Source: Manihot esculenta (Eukaryota; Streptophyta; Magnoliopsida; Malpighiales; Euphorbiaceae). From it: a DNA stretch of 64,000 nt. The translations under genes and the position numbers were made by a program. Each line of letters opens with the position of its first letter. The stretch's first letter is position 1. Where the stretch lies: NCBI RefSeq assembly GCF_001659605.2, contig NC_035161.2, positions 39,389,956 through 39,453,955 of the forward strand, written 5' to 3'. The notes below the pieces were generated by a model. The model worked only from the letters and a program-made list of their open reading frames with translations, searched no databases and had not been told where the DNA came from. Of the stretch, positions 1-11,827 are shown piece after piece.

Positions 1-883
1 ATCACTCTACTAATACGATAATATTTAATTATATGGAAACGGACGGTGGATGTATGTGGCATCGTCCGTTGCCATTAATCCATAGAGGATCCCAAATGGG
101 ATTTCTCATTCTCAATCAATTGACGACGACGTTTATAGAGACCCATCGGATGAGGATCCCATGCCATGCGTAACATGTTGGCAAAATACGTATAAAGAGA
201 GGAAGGAAGCCATATTCGTAAAATTGACCGAGTGAACGCACCTCTTGTCTTTATTTCTACTTTATCTGATTTTTTTTACATTAAATTTATTTATTTTATT
301 GGACACTGACTGAAATTTGTACTGTTCCATTATATTATGATTTTTTTTCTACTAAGTAATTTCTTGTATTAAAGTCAAAACAACAGCCGTTATTAAGTTT
401 TAAACTAAATTTAAATATGATTAAGAGGCTAATTTAGATAATCAATGTAAAATATGATAATAGGCATTCAGATTCCTGACCATTTATCGTGAATATTAGT
501 TAAAGATAATACGTTGAAATGCTTTGAAGTGGTATTTCTGGAAAAACAAAAATCTGTTGAAGTAATATCTAAATACAGTGAGAATAAAATTTCAGTTTTA
601 CTAATAAAAATGATGTCATTTATTATTACTATTATTATTTATCATAATATTTAAAATATCATAAGTGATTATTCTTAGCTATAATTAAAGAATATAAAAT
701 TTTAATGCGTATATATTAATTTTAGTATGAGGTTTTAATTTTAGCCATTGATTGACTTTCAAATTACAGCATCAAATTGATTGGTAGCTAAACTTCTTTT
801 TTATTTTCTACAACAAGAAAAATAGTAAGAGACAATACTCATTGCGATTCCAGCTTTTATTTAAAATCGATTGCAATAATTAT
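1..883. other. AT-rich intergenic DNA, no gene seen
   Basis: No convincing reading frame on either strand. The first 240 bases are more balanced in composition, with duplicated GGATCCCA words and a TATAAAGA motif near 211, and could be flanking sequence of a gene outside the window, but nothing proves it. The rest is AT-rich. Confidence 0.5.
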
Positions 884-1450
884 GGTGGTTGAAGGAAAAA
901 AAAAAAAAAAAGAAAGAAAGAACAAAGGAATAAAAAGAAGGGAGATTTATAATTTAGTTCCTGAATATTGCCATTATTAACAAGTCAGTCCCTGTATTTT
1001 TATAAACCTATTAAAACGTCCTTATCTTTTCTCTCGTCAATAAAATAGTTCTTTCGTCTATTTTTGCCGTTAAAAATATAGTAAAACACTAAATTACCCT
1101 CCATTATTTTTCTCCTCCTCGTATTCCTCCTCCTCCTCCTTCATTTTCTTATTCATCAATTCTTTCTCCTGGTGGTTGAAGGAAAAAAAAAAAAAACAAA
1201 TGAATAAAAAGAAGAAAAATTTATAATTTAGTCCCTGAGTATTATCATTATTAACAAGTTAGTCCCTGCATTTTTAGAAACCTATTAAAACATCCTTATC
1301 TTTTCTCTCCGTCAGCAAAATAGTCATTTTGTCTATTTTTGCCATTAAAAATATAGTAAAATACTAAATTACCCTTCATTATTTTTCTCCTCCTCCTCTT
1401 TCTCCTCCTCCTCCTTCTCCTTCCTTTTCTTCTTCATAAATTCTTCCTCC
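884..1450. repeat. Direct tandem duplication of element flank plus left terminal repeat
   Basis: A unit starting GGTGGTTGAAGG at 884 starts again at 1171, an offset of 287 bases. Each unit holds a poly-A run, the word AATAAAAAGAAG, and the AT-rich 'TTTATAATTTAGT..CCTGA' sequence that forms the left end of the transposon at 940. Flanking DNA is included in the copy, so the duplication happened after the transposon inserted. Confidence 0.7.
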
Positions 1451-2434
1451 TGCTTCTGCTTCTTCTTTTGCTTCTGCTTCTTCTTCTTCTCCTTCTTCTC
1501 CTCCTTCTTCTTTTGCTTCTTTTTCTTCTTTCTCTTCTTCTTCTCCTTCTCCTTCTTCTTCTTCTCCTTCTTCTTCTTCTTCTTCTTCTTCTTCTTCTTT
1601 TTCTTCTTTTTTTTTGTCTTCTTTTTCTTCTTTCTCTTCTTCTTCTTCTTCTCCTTCTTCTTCTTCTTCTTCTTCTTTTTCTTCTTTTTTTTTTCTTCTT
1701 TTTCTTCTTCTTTTTCTTCTTCTTATTATTATTCTTCTTCTTCTTCTTTTTTCTTCTTTTTCTTCTTTATCTTCTTCTTCTTCTCCTTCTTATTCTTCTT
1801 ATTCTTCTTCTTCTTTTTCTTCTTTTTCGGCGGCGGCGGCGGAGGAGGAGGAGGAGGAGAAGGAGGAGAAAATAAAAGATAGGGACTATTTCGTTGACAA
1901 AAAGAAATGATAAGGACGTTTTAATAGATGCGATAAAAGATAGAGACTATTTTGTTGATAAAAAGAAACAATGAAGATATTTTAATAGATTTCTAAAAAT
2001 ATAGGGATGGACGATTTCGTTGACGAAAAAAAATGATGAGGAAGGACTATTTTGTTGATGTAAAGAAATGATAAGAACGTTTTAATATATATGAAAAAAG
2101 ATATGAAACTATTTTATTGACGGAAAGAAACGATAAGTACATTTTAATAGATATGAAAAAAGATAAAAACGTTTTAATAAATTTTTGAAAATGTAAGGAC
2201 TAACTTGTTAATAATAATAATATTCAAGAACTAAATAAAGGATTTTATTTGGGGGTAAAATTGGATTTTAAAAATTTAATCTCTCCTATTTTATCTAATT
2301 TTAACAGAAAAGAGGACGGAAAGATTATTTTGTTGACGGAAAGAAAACATAAGAACGTTTTAATAAGTTTCTAAAAATACATAGACTAACTTGTTAATAA
2401 TGGTAATATTTAGAGACTAAATTATAAATCTCCC
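940..2434. mobile_element. Non-autonomous Mutator-like element (MULE/MITE) with 9-bp target duplication
   Basis: The left end GGGAGATTTATAATTTAGT (from 940) is the exact reverse complement of the right end ending at 2434. The inverted similarity continues for about 140 bases (roughly 940-1081 against 2294-2434). The element is flanked by a perfect 9-bp direct repeat TAAAAAGAA at 931-939 and 2435-2443, the length expected for Mutator-superfamily transposases. No transposase is encoded. The centre is a long pyrimidine tract turning into a purine tract, and extra diverged copies of the terminal sequence lie inside both ends. The class assignment is inferred from TSD length and long TIRs. Confidence 0.8.
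1380..1875. repeat. TTC-rich microsatellite switching to GGC/GGA repeat
   Basis: About 450 bases of almost pure pyrimidine (CTT/TTC/CTC units) on the plus strand are followed at about 1829 by GGC and GGA triplets. The long open frames here (poly-Leu/Phe/Ser) are artefacts of the triplet repeat, not genes. Confidence 0.85.
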
Positions 2435-2443
2435 TAAAAAGAA

Positions 2444-5400
2444 CAAGGAGAACAGAGAAAGGATCCAACTTAAAATAATAATTTACCAAATTGGCTTTTT
2501 ATTCTTTTTTATTTTTTATTTTTAACAATTAGCTTATTCATTAAGCGTAATATATATCACTTATAATATTAATTAAAAAAATATATTGAAACACTTAATT
2601 TTTAAGGTTAATAATAAAATGAAAATTGCCAATGAGATTTTTATTTTGTTTTCCATTGTAGTATTTTATTTTTAATTTTAAGTATTATAATAATATTAAA
2701 TAAGACTTAAATTTAATTTTAAAAATAAATAATAATTAAATAAAAATAATTTTTATAATTTTTATAAATTTTAAATTTTTACCCTAATTAAATAAGACTT
2801 AAATTTTTATCAGTAATTAATAGATTTCAATTTTAAAATTTAGTACTATTGAGTTGATTGTATTATGTATTTATTTATTTCCTAAATTTTATATAAATAT
2901 ATTTTGATGTATGTCTAGCATGATTATAAATACACAGTATGCTACAAGTCTTGTATTTTTTTTTTTTTTTAAAGGGCTAAAATTGTGTTGAAGCCTTGGC
3001 AAGCAAATGAAGGAAAACACGAATCATGGTTTCAGATTTTTGGTTCCACTCGATGGGCCCACTCAGTCTTTTGGATATCATCTTGTCTGTCAGGCGTCAT
3101 AGGCATCATGGGCTTGATCATGACACCTAACGGGCAACGTCTCTGTACATATCTAACGCCTAACAGTCTCCCAAACACAGGAAAAATAGAGGGGTGGGAA
3201 TTAGAGATGATAACAAGCGTAATATCCGCAAAAATTACTTTTGTCTAAATTTATATCAACTCAATATTGAATATTTAAAATTCAACCCGTAATTATTCGA
3301 ATCTATCTCAATTTTGATTGTTATTATAAAAAAAATAAAATAACTCATCTATTTTTATAATTATAATTAATAATCTAGGTAAAATATTTTTAAAATGTAA
3401 TTTATATTTTAATAACTTTGGATAAACTTTAATTTATATTCATCATGCAGCCTATTTTTACATCTAAATATGTTTATGTTTAATTAGGTATTTGATTTAT
3501 ATTTTTATAAGCATTTAATATTTATATTATTTAAAACTTATAATTCTTTAAAATTTTTAATTAATTATATGTTTAATTAAAATACTTATAAATTATTAAT
3601 AAATAATTTATAACATTCTCAAACCTATAGTTAGAGTAGTGACATTACTAGGTAGGGTTAAACTATTTTAACTATTAGAGCAAGTGACATTAGGGGAGGT
3701 ACTAACTTATCTTGAACTATTTAGGAGAGATACTAGTATAATTATAAACTGCTAATAATCAGATTATAGAAAATTCAAATAAAGAAACGGATATATCTAA
3801 AAATAAAGTAGAGAGTATGATTAGCGAGTTGGAAACGAGTTACTTTTCGAAAGTATTTGGGGTTTTTCGATGTGCTTATTTGAGGTGTTTGTTTAAACCC
3901 GTCATGTTTATTTAAATAAAAATGACTTCTAAAGGTTAAAAGTATAATTTAGTAGATCAATCTATAGTTATTGAAAATTTTAAAATTAAATTAAAATATG
4001 GTAAATAGTTTAGTAGGTTAAAGTTTGAGTATGAAAAATTTAAAAATACAATTCAATTTAGTCATTCATATTTTCCACCTCTTCACCTAAACTCTCCATG
4101 TGTCATCTAACTATACATGAAAGAAATGACAAAGCAAAATAAAAAAGTGGATTGTCTTTTCCACCGACCTCATTGAAAAACCAAAATTTTATTTTGTCTT
4201 CCTTCCACAAAATCCAAGCTAAACTCTCACCCAATCAACTTTTTTCTTTATCCAAAATTCACCCTAAAATCAATAGTTAGAGAAAGAGACATATATTGAA
4301 AGAATTGAAAAATAAAAGTTTAGGGTTTCATATGCACCAATTTTGAAAGTTAAAGATAAGTTTAGAAATGTGTAAAAAATAGTATATTCTCATTTTCTTC
4401 ATGCATGAATTTGAATTATAAAGTTTTAATTTACAATTTATTCAATCATTCTCTAAAATATAAATTGACCTAGACGAAGGAATATCAAAGGAAAAGAAAA
4501 TAAGTAGAGAATAGAAGAAAAAAAAAAGCAATTCAAGAAACATTTAGTATTTGTACGATTTTATATTTTCTTTTGATTTTTTCATTGATATGTGAAGTTA
4601 GAGATTGATTTTATTTACTGGAAATGTTATTTTGATAGTATAATTACAAGTATGATTTTCGTATGTACTACAGATTAAAATGCTGATAAAACAGAGAAAA
4701 TTTTATCAAAATTTTAGTTTGAAATCTCACATTTACTTTAATCATTTTATGAAATTTACTTCAACTAGCTAATAACTTGATAATTATAGATAAAAAAAAT
4801 TATTTAGTCTTGATATATCTAAAAAGATATGTTTAAAATATTCCTTATTCTGTCTATACTTTAGCAGGGTAGCAGTGTTACATAATTACCATACTTGATA
4901 ATAAATAATTTAAAATATATTTATTATTATAAATAATATAATATAAAATATATGTTGATGTTTTAAAATTAAATAATGAAAATATTATAATATGTTTGAT
5001 CAAATTAATTTATAAGTATAGTGATTATAAGAAAAACTTATCATATCCAGAATTTTTGTTGGCTTATAAAATAAATTTATAAATTTATAAAATATTATAA
5101 ATAAATAAATTCACTAATTTTTAAACTTTATAAATTAATTTGATCCATTTATAAATTTAAATAAATACTCATTTGTCTAATTAAATATTTTATTTGACTT
5201 TATTTTCCCGCATTGCTCATGCTCATTTCAGTTTCAATATCAATAGACTTTTTTAGATAAAACAATATAATAGAATGTAAGCTATAAAAATATCACAAAT
5301 TTTAAGTAGTTATAAAAGTGAGAGTTTGTTGGTATTTAAGAAGTATAAAGTGAGCAAAATCTCAAATTTTAGTTTATATATATTTTATTTTGATATATTT

Positions 5401-5776
5401 ATCGTTATAATTTTTTTGATAAATTTATTTTTATGATAAGAAAGAAAAGAGTTATATTCTATTATATAATGTGGTTGTTTTAAATAAAAAAATATTATTA
5501 AAAAATTTTGAAATACATAAAGTCTTGTTCCCTAAAAAAAACTTCTCCAAATAAGCTAAATACTTTACAAATTTATATTTATATTCAAAAGCTTCATTTC
5601 AGAAATATAGTGTAAACGAAAGTGACCAGATATTGGGTCAAGAAATGAAGAGAAGGACTAAAGGAGGATATTTCCTTCTCCTTTTTGTCTCATAGACACT
5701 TTCATTTTATGAAAACGGAACTTGTCTAATCTAATTTGCTACATAAATCTCTTTCTATTGTGCAATGAATCGATTT
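2444..5776. other. AT-rich intergenic DNA, no gene seen
   Basis: Very AT-rich with many short frames. A 260-base island at about 2985-3248 is distinctly less AT-rich and open on the plus strand for 87 codons, but the peptide resembles nothing I recognise. No RNA gene recognised. Confidence 0.5.
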
Positions 5777-5784
5777 AAAATAAT

Positions 5785-6779
5785 TAGGGCTGTAAATGAG
5801 CCAAACTATTATAAATACTTGAAAATTATAATATTGAAAATCACAAATAATTAAGATTAATTATTATAATTAGTATTCTTTAAAATTAAATTATAAAAAT
5901 CTTTTGTATATAATTATTATAATAAGATTCCATAAAATTAATGTATAATCACAAATAATTAATATTAATTATTATAATAAGTATTCTTTAAAATTATAGT
6001 ACTACATGATAAATTGAGTTGTAAAAATTATATATATTTTAAAATTAAAGTATAATTATAAAAATTTTTTTGTATATAATTAAGCATACAATATAAAAGA
6101 TGATAATAATTATCAAAGTATATCAATAATAATTAATTAAGGTTATATGGATGTTAAAGTTGAAATTCAAGTTAACTAATTGAACAAGCATGAAGATGAT
6201 TATGAAGATAATTAAATTATATTACCTTGTTTCAACTGTTAGAAGTTGAAATCAACTTTATTCGTTTGATATTAAACTTTGTGTGTAATCTAATTTTATT
6301 ATGTTGTTGAATTTATATTTATTTATGTTATTTTAGTTATAAATTGTGTTATGTAATTTTTTTTATGTATATTTTTTTTATATTATTTAAATTAATGATT
6401 ATTAAAAACTGATTAAAGTGTAATTATTAATTCGAGCTCGAGCCTGAACTTGAGCTCAAACTAAACTTTTTAATTTTGAGCTCGGTCTCGAGCTTTTTTA
6501 ACGAGTTTCTTAATCGAGTTTTCCGAGTTCGAGCTCGAGTTTTATTAACGAGCTTCTTAATCGAGTTTTTCGAGCTCGAGCTCGAATTAGGCTCGTTATT
6601 AAATCGAACGAGCCTTTCACGAGTCGAACTCGATTATAATATTTAATTCTCGAGTCGAGCTCGAATCAAATATTAGAGCTCGAGTCGAGCTTGAACTCGA
6701 ACTCGAGCTTCCAAACTTTTTTAATAAACGAGCTTGAGTTTTACAAAGTTCGGCTCGGCTCGGTTCGATTACGGCCCTA
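5785..6779. mobile_element. Non-autonomous hAT-like element with 8-bp target duplication
   Basis: The ends TAGGGCTGTAA (5785) and TTACGGCCCTA (to 6779) are inverted repeats with one mismatch. The element is flanked by a perfect 8-bp direct repeat AAAATAAT at 5777-5784 and 6780-6787, as expected for hAT transposition. The right third (6430-6770) is packed with GAGCTCGAG/CTCGAGC words, the dense subterminal motif arrays typical of hAT elements; the left half has an internal AT-rich tandem duplication. No transposase. It ends about 400 bases upstream of the RH24 start codon. Confidence 0.82.
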
Positions 6780-6787
6780 AAAATAAT

Positions 6788-7186
6788 TGAGCGTGGAAAT
6801 AAGCATGTGGACTTTTACAAAGTTAAATTTTATTTATAGGCAATTAAAAAAAAAAAAATTCTGGGCTGAGGCCTGGTTTGACTGTAGAATAGCCCATTGT
6901 AATATAAACCGACCCGCCCAACTCGAAAAATGGTGGTACCGTGCCCTATCATCACCTTCTCCCGTTCTTCGTATCGGTCATCACGGTGTGAACACGCGCG
7001 CTACACTTCCTTTCTCCATATCATAGCATTAGAGTTTGTGGACCATAGTTTTCAAGAGTCCAATCTGAAACCGAGCTCTCTGCTACCAATTCGTGTTTTA
7101 TATCCTCAATTTAGCACTCTTCTTCACATGTTAATCTAGGGTTTTTCTGCAGCATTCACTTGAACAACCTTGCCGGAACGGGAAGT
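6788..7186 (+). promoter_or_regulatory. RH24 upstream region and 5' leader with telo-box
   Basis: This stretch is less AT-rich than the DNA further upstream and leads directly into the RH24 start codon. It contains TAGGGTTT at 7137-7144, the plant telo-box found near the transcription start of many ribosome and RNA-processing genes. The leader may carry short upstream frames (an ATG at 6930 opens 69 codons). No clear TATA box, in keeping with a housekeeping promoter. Its 5' limit is the hAT-like insertion. Confidence 0.5.
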
Positions 7187-9643
7187 ATGTCCAAGCGGAA
7201 ATTCGGATTCGAAGGGTTTGGAATAAACCGCCAAACCACCTACAACTTCGAGCGTCCCCAAGCTCCGCAACGGCTTTACGTTCCTCCGTCGTCGCGCCAC
7301 GGCCATGATAACTATGAAGACACCGACCTTGACAACATCGATTACGTCGAGAATGACAACGCCAGGGATACTTCAGCTGATGATATTAAAGATAATGGTG
7401 CTGAAGACGAAGAAATTGATCCTCTAGACGCGTTCATGCAGGGAATACATGAGGAGATGAAGGCGGCTCCGCCTCCGAAGCCGAAACAGAAGGCGGAGAA
7501 GTATAGGGATGACGATGATGATGATCCTATGGAGAGCTTTTTGAAGGCGAAGAAGGATATCGGCTTGACGCTAGCGGCAGATGCTCTGCACGCAGGTTAC
7601 AATTCGGATGAGGAGGTTTACGCGGCTGCAAAAGCGGTGGATGCGGGATTGGTGGAGTACGATTCAGATGATAATCCAGTGGTAGTTGACAAGAAGAAGA
7701 TCGAGCCGATTCCAGCTCTGGACCATAGTTTGATTGATTATGAGCCATTTGACAAGGATTTTTATGAGGAGAAGCCGTCAATATCTGGTAAAATTTCGAT
7801 GAAACCGAAGCGCTTGTATTCTATGGACAATTTAGATACTAGATGATAAATATTTGGACAGAATGCTAATTTCAATTGTGGCTGGCATTGCAACTTTGAT
7901 CAAATATGCTGTTAATCTTACGGGAGCATTTAACATGATTGAATTACTCTTTTTAAGTGCTCGGGAATTTAGTTTTCATCTTGAAATTTTCAGTTGGAAA
8001 ACTATAAGCATCTCTTTTGAATGATACTTCATTTTGCATATAAATCATCTTGATCATAACATTTCATTTGCTGATTAGTGAAAAAAGTTGTTAGTTCACT
8101 TGTACTCTCTCCTTTATTAAGGGGTGGTTGTCTTAGCTTATAAGTTGGTCAAACCAGCTTACGATCTCTATAATTTGACCTGTTTGCTTATAACATTTTT
8201 TGAACTTAAAAGTGCTGCTTATAAGCTGAAAAAAAATGGCTTTTTCCATAAGCACTAAGTTTATAAATGGTTTGACCAAATAAGTTACCATATTTTCTTC
8301 ATTTAATTTTGAAACGTCACCATATATCTTATTTAATATTTTATTTAAATATCTTATTTAATATTTTTATTTAAATATCTTATTTAATATTTATTTAAAT
8401 ATATTTTTAAATAATTTTAATAATAAATGTGTTTATAAGCTAATTATTACTAATCAGGTCAACTGCTTATCAGGCACTTATAAGCATTTTAACCAAATAT
8501 ATAGTTACTTAAAAAATATTAAATGCTTATAAACCTTAAATAACTTATAAGCAATTAGTGCTTATAAGCTAATTTTCGTAAGCTGAGCCAAACACCCTCT
8601 AAGTGATTGTTGTTGTAGTTCTAAAATGGTGTTCTTGTTTTTTGTGGTTTAGTTATTTTATAAAGTAAGAATGTTTTTATAGTTTTCTACTTGGCAATTT
8701 TAATTTAGTCCTATTAATTCTAATTGTGAACTTCCTGTCAAATATTATAGGGATGAGTGAGCATGATGTTGCTGAATACCGGAAAAGTTTGGCTATCCGT
8801 GTTTCGGGTTTTGATGTACCCAGGCCAATAAAGACATTTGAAGACTGTAGTTTTTCATCACAACTGATGAATGCTATAGCAAAACAAGCTTATGAAAGGC
8901 CTACTGCAATACAGTGTCAAGCGTTGCCTATTGTGCTGTCTGGGAGAGATATCATTGGTATAGCAAAAACAGGTTCTGGTAAGACTGCTGCTTTTGTACT
9001 TCCCATGATTGTACATATTATGGATCAACCTGAACTCCAGAAAGGAGAGGGGCCAATTGGGGTGATTTGTGCACCTACTAGAGAATTAGCCCACCAAATA
9101 TATTTGGAAGCAAAGAAATTTGCTAAATCGCATGGGATACGTGTCTCAGCTGTCTATGGTGGGATGTCAAAGCTTGATCAGTTCAAAGAACTTAAGGCAG
9201 GATGTGACATTGTTGTTGCCACTCCAGGGAGATTAATAGACTTGTTAAAGATGAAGGCACTGAATATGTTTAAGGCAACTTACTTGGTACTTGATGAGGC
9301 TGATCGAATGTTTGACCTGGGATTTGAGCCACAAATATGGTCTATTGTTGGTCAGATCAGGCCAGACCGCCAGACCTTACTCTTTTCAGCTACAATGCCT
9401 CACAAGGTGGAAAAGTTAGCTAGGGAGATACTCACTGACCCTGTAAGAGTTACAGTGGGGGAGGTGGGAATGGCCAATGAAGATATTACTCAGGTTGTTC
9501 AAGTAATTCCTTCTGATGCAGAGAAGTTGCCTTGGCTTATTGAAAAATTACCTGGAATGATTGATGATGGTGATGTTCTAGTTTTTGCTTCTAAAAAAGC
9601 TACTGTTGATGAGATTGAATCACAGTTGGTGCAGAAGGGGTTT

Positions 9644-9678
<35 letters not shown>

Positions 9679-11827
9679 TTCTCGGATGGATACTTTGCAA
9701 AAATTCAAATCTGGTGTCTATCATGTGCTTATTGCAACTGATGTTGCTGCTCGTGGACTTGACATCAAATCAATCAAGTCAGTGGTGAACTTTGATATCT
9801 CAAGAGACATGGACATGCATGTGCATCGAATTGGTAGGACTGGTCGTGCTGGTGACAAAGATGGGATTGCATACACTCTTATTACTCAGAAAGAAGCACG
9901 GTTTGCTGGTGAACTGGTTAACAGTTTGATTGCTGCTGGTCAGAATGTCTCTGGGGAACTTATGGATCTTGCTATGAAGGTAATATTTGCATGAAATTTG
10001 TTTATATTGATCTTTTTGTCATTTACATTAATGGTTAGATGCATTAGCATGGCCTTTTTCATCATCTGGTATTTTGAACCTTATTCCAGCAAGTTAGATT
10101 TTAGAATGGAGAATCTAGTTAAATAATAATTGATTCCAATGTGCATAATATTATTTTATAAATGGATGTAACAGTAACCTTTGATTTCATATAACATTCA
10201 ACTAGCTGTTTATGATTTGTTTTGTTTCATTATAATGCCCAACAAGTGAGATAGGAGGAAAATATTTCAGATAATTTGCAAAATTTGCTCGATCTTCTTG
10301 GTGTCACTCGTTGCTAATTGTAAACGTCTGTTCACAAGATTCATAATAAATAAAAATAAGTGGTCCAAAAATATAACATTGTATTTTTGGATGCTGCATG
10401 TATATCATAGAACCACCTCTGTAGCATAGAGAAGCGGGAATAGAGAAGCCAGAAGTGGGAATATTCTGATAGACAGATTTGCTGAGCTTCATTCACCATT
10501 GATTTAAAGAGTTTTCTGTTGCATTATTGTGTTATTGTAATTCTGCTCTTATACTCTTGTTCCTTGGTGTGCATTTCTATGCTGTTACAATTTAATTACA
10601 AATGTTTTATGTGACACCATATCATGCTTTTCCTCTCTTACTATCTTTTCCTTCACAATATACCTGAATTTGTTATGTGATGTTTACCATGTAAATCAAT
10701 AGGATGGGAGATTCAGGTCCAAACGTGATGCAAGAAAGGGAGGTATGCTTTTATATTTTGCATTTAACATGCTTCAGAGTTAGCAATATCTGCTATGCTT
10801 GTAATTACTTGCTTATTAGTAAGATTCTTGTTCTGGTTGAGGGTTAGCACATCTCGTTATTATCTTGTTTGAAAAATACTATCAAGGGATTTTTATTGTT
10901 TACAAGAAAAATTGCAACCTGAAATTTGTCTTGCATTTTTGCATTGAGGTTCCATTAGGGAATTGAAAGTGCTTATTAACTGAGTGTATAGCCCGTCATA
11001 TTTAACTTTTACTTTGAGCCAACTCTTGCTGGATCTTATTAAACCTCTCATGAACTATTTACATGTGCAGGTGGGAAAAAAGGTAGAGGGAGGAGTGGAG
11101 GTGGTCGAGGTGTGCGTGGAGTGGATTATGGACTTGGCATTGGCTATAATCCAGAGACCAACAGTACTCCATCTCAAGCTGCAACAAGTAGATCTGCTGC
11201 AGTTAATTCACCAAGGACTGGGATGATGGGTCAATTCAAGAGTAATTTTGTTGCTGTTTCATCAAACTCACAAAGTTCTAGTGCTAATGCCAAAAAGAGA
11301 CCAGCATTAACTGGATTTGTCTCTGGTGGTTCCATTGGTGGAGACATAAATAGAACTCAGACACCTATCTCAATACCTGGTTTTGTCTCTGGTGGCTCAA
11401 TTAGTGGAGATGCAAATAGAACAGTGACAACCAGCTCATTACCCGGTTTTGTCTCAGGTGGTTCAATTAGTGGAGATACAAATAGAACTGTTACAACCAG
11501 CTCATTACCTGGTTTTGTCTCTGGCGGTTCAGTTGGTGGATATGCTGATAGAACTCAGCCAAGCAGTCAGAAGAATCAGAATACTGGAGGAAATCCTGGT
11601 CAATCCAAAGAAAGGTTTTATTTTCCAGTTCAACTGGCGTCCTCTTTTTTTTTTTTCTTTTTTTTTTTTGTTTTGGGGGTGGGGGTTGGGGTTTAACTCT
11701 TGTATAAGTTTTCTGTTGGTATTATTTTCATTGTCAATGCTGACTAGGTTTTTTTGGTTGCTTCTGGATTTGCAGTTCCAGGGATAGAGGTAGAGAAAGG
11801 CGAAGGCCATCCGGTTGGGACCATTGA
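7187..11827 (+). CDS. RH24: DEAD-box ATP-dependent RNA helicase 24 (DDX42-like)
   Basis: Exons 7187-7787, 8751-9979, 10703-10742, 11071-11614 and 11776-11827 join into one 821-residue frame with GT-AG introns. The start at MSKRKFGFEGFGINRQ matches plant RH24 N-termini. All helicase motifs are visible: Q-motif (around residue 250), Walker A AKTGSGKT (272-279), PTRELA, TPGR, DEAD (382-385), SAT (413-415), ARGLDI and HRIGRTGRAG. An acidic N-terminal tail precedes the core; a Gly/Arg-rich tail and four 22-residue repeats follow, ending RRPSGWDH. It is the plant counterpart of human DDX42/yeast Prp5-like helicases linked to U2 snRNP and splicing, so nuclear RNA remodelling is expected (family inference). 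Oddities: Trp at residue 397, where the family has Arg after FEPQ(I/V), and a MITE in intron 1. Confidence 0.95.
8120..8599. mobile_element. MITE in RH24 intron 1
   Basis: The left end (AGGGGTGGTTGTCTTAGCTT) and the reverse complement of the right end (GAGGGTGTTTGGCTCAGCTT) match at most positions; several GCTTATAAGC-type words recur inside. Flanking trinucleotides are TTA (8117-8119) and TAA (8600-8602), suggestive of a TWA target as in PIF/Harbinger-Tourist elements but not an identical duplication. No coding capacity. It lies wholly inside intron 1. Confidence 0.65.
8324..8402. repeat. 25-bp AT-rich tandem repeat, three units, inside the MITE
   Basis: Units beginning ATATCTTATTTAATATTT start at 8324, 8349 and 8375, spaced 25-26 bases. 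Confidence 0.7.
11310..11573 (+). repeat. Four in-frame 66-bp repeats in RH24 exon 4
   Basis: Exactly 66-base units begin at 11310, 11376, 11442 and 11508, each encoding a 22-residue block starting (T/P)GFVSGGS(I/V). The second and third units are nearly identical, so part of the array expanded recently. Arabidopsis RH24 as I remember it has a single such block. Confidence 0.9.

Noticed and set aside
1468..1910. Two long plus-strand frames of Leu/Phe/Ser and Arg/Glu
   Set aside because: They are the three readings of a TTC/GGA triplet tract, not a protein gene.
7527..7781. 84-codon minus-strand frame within RH24 exon 1
   Set aside because: It lies opposite a well-supported exon and follows its codon pattern; a shadow.
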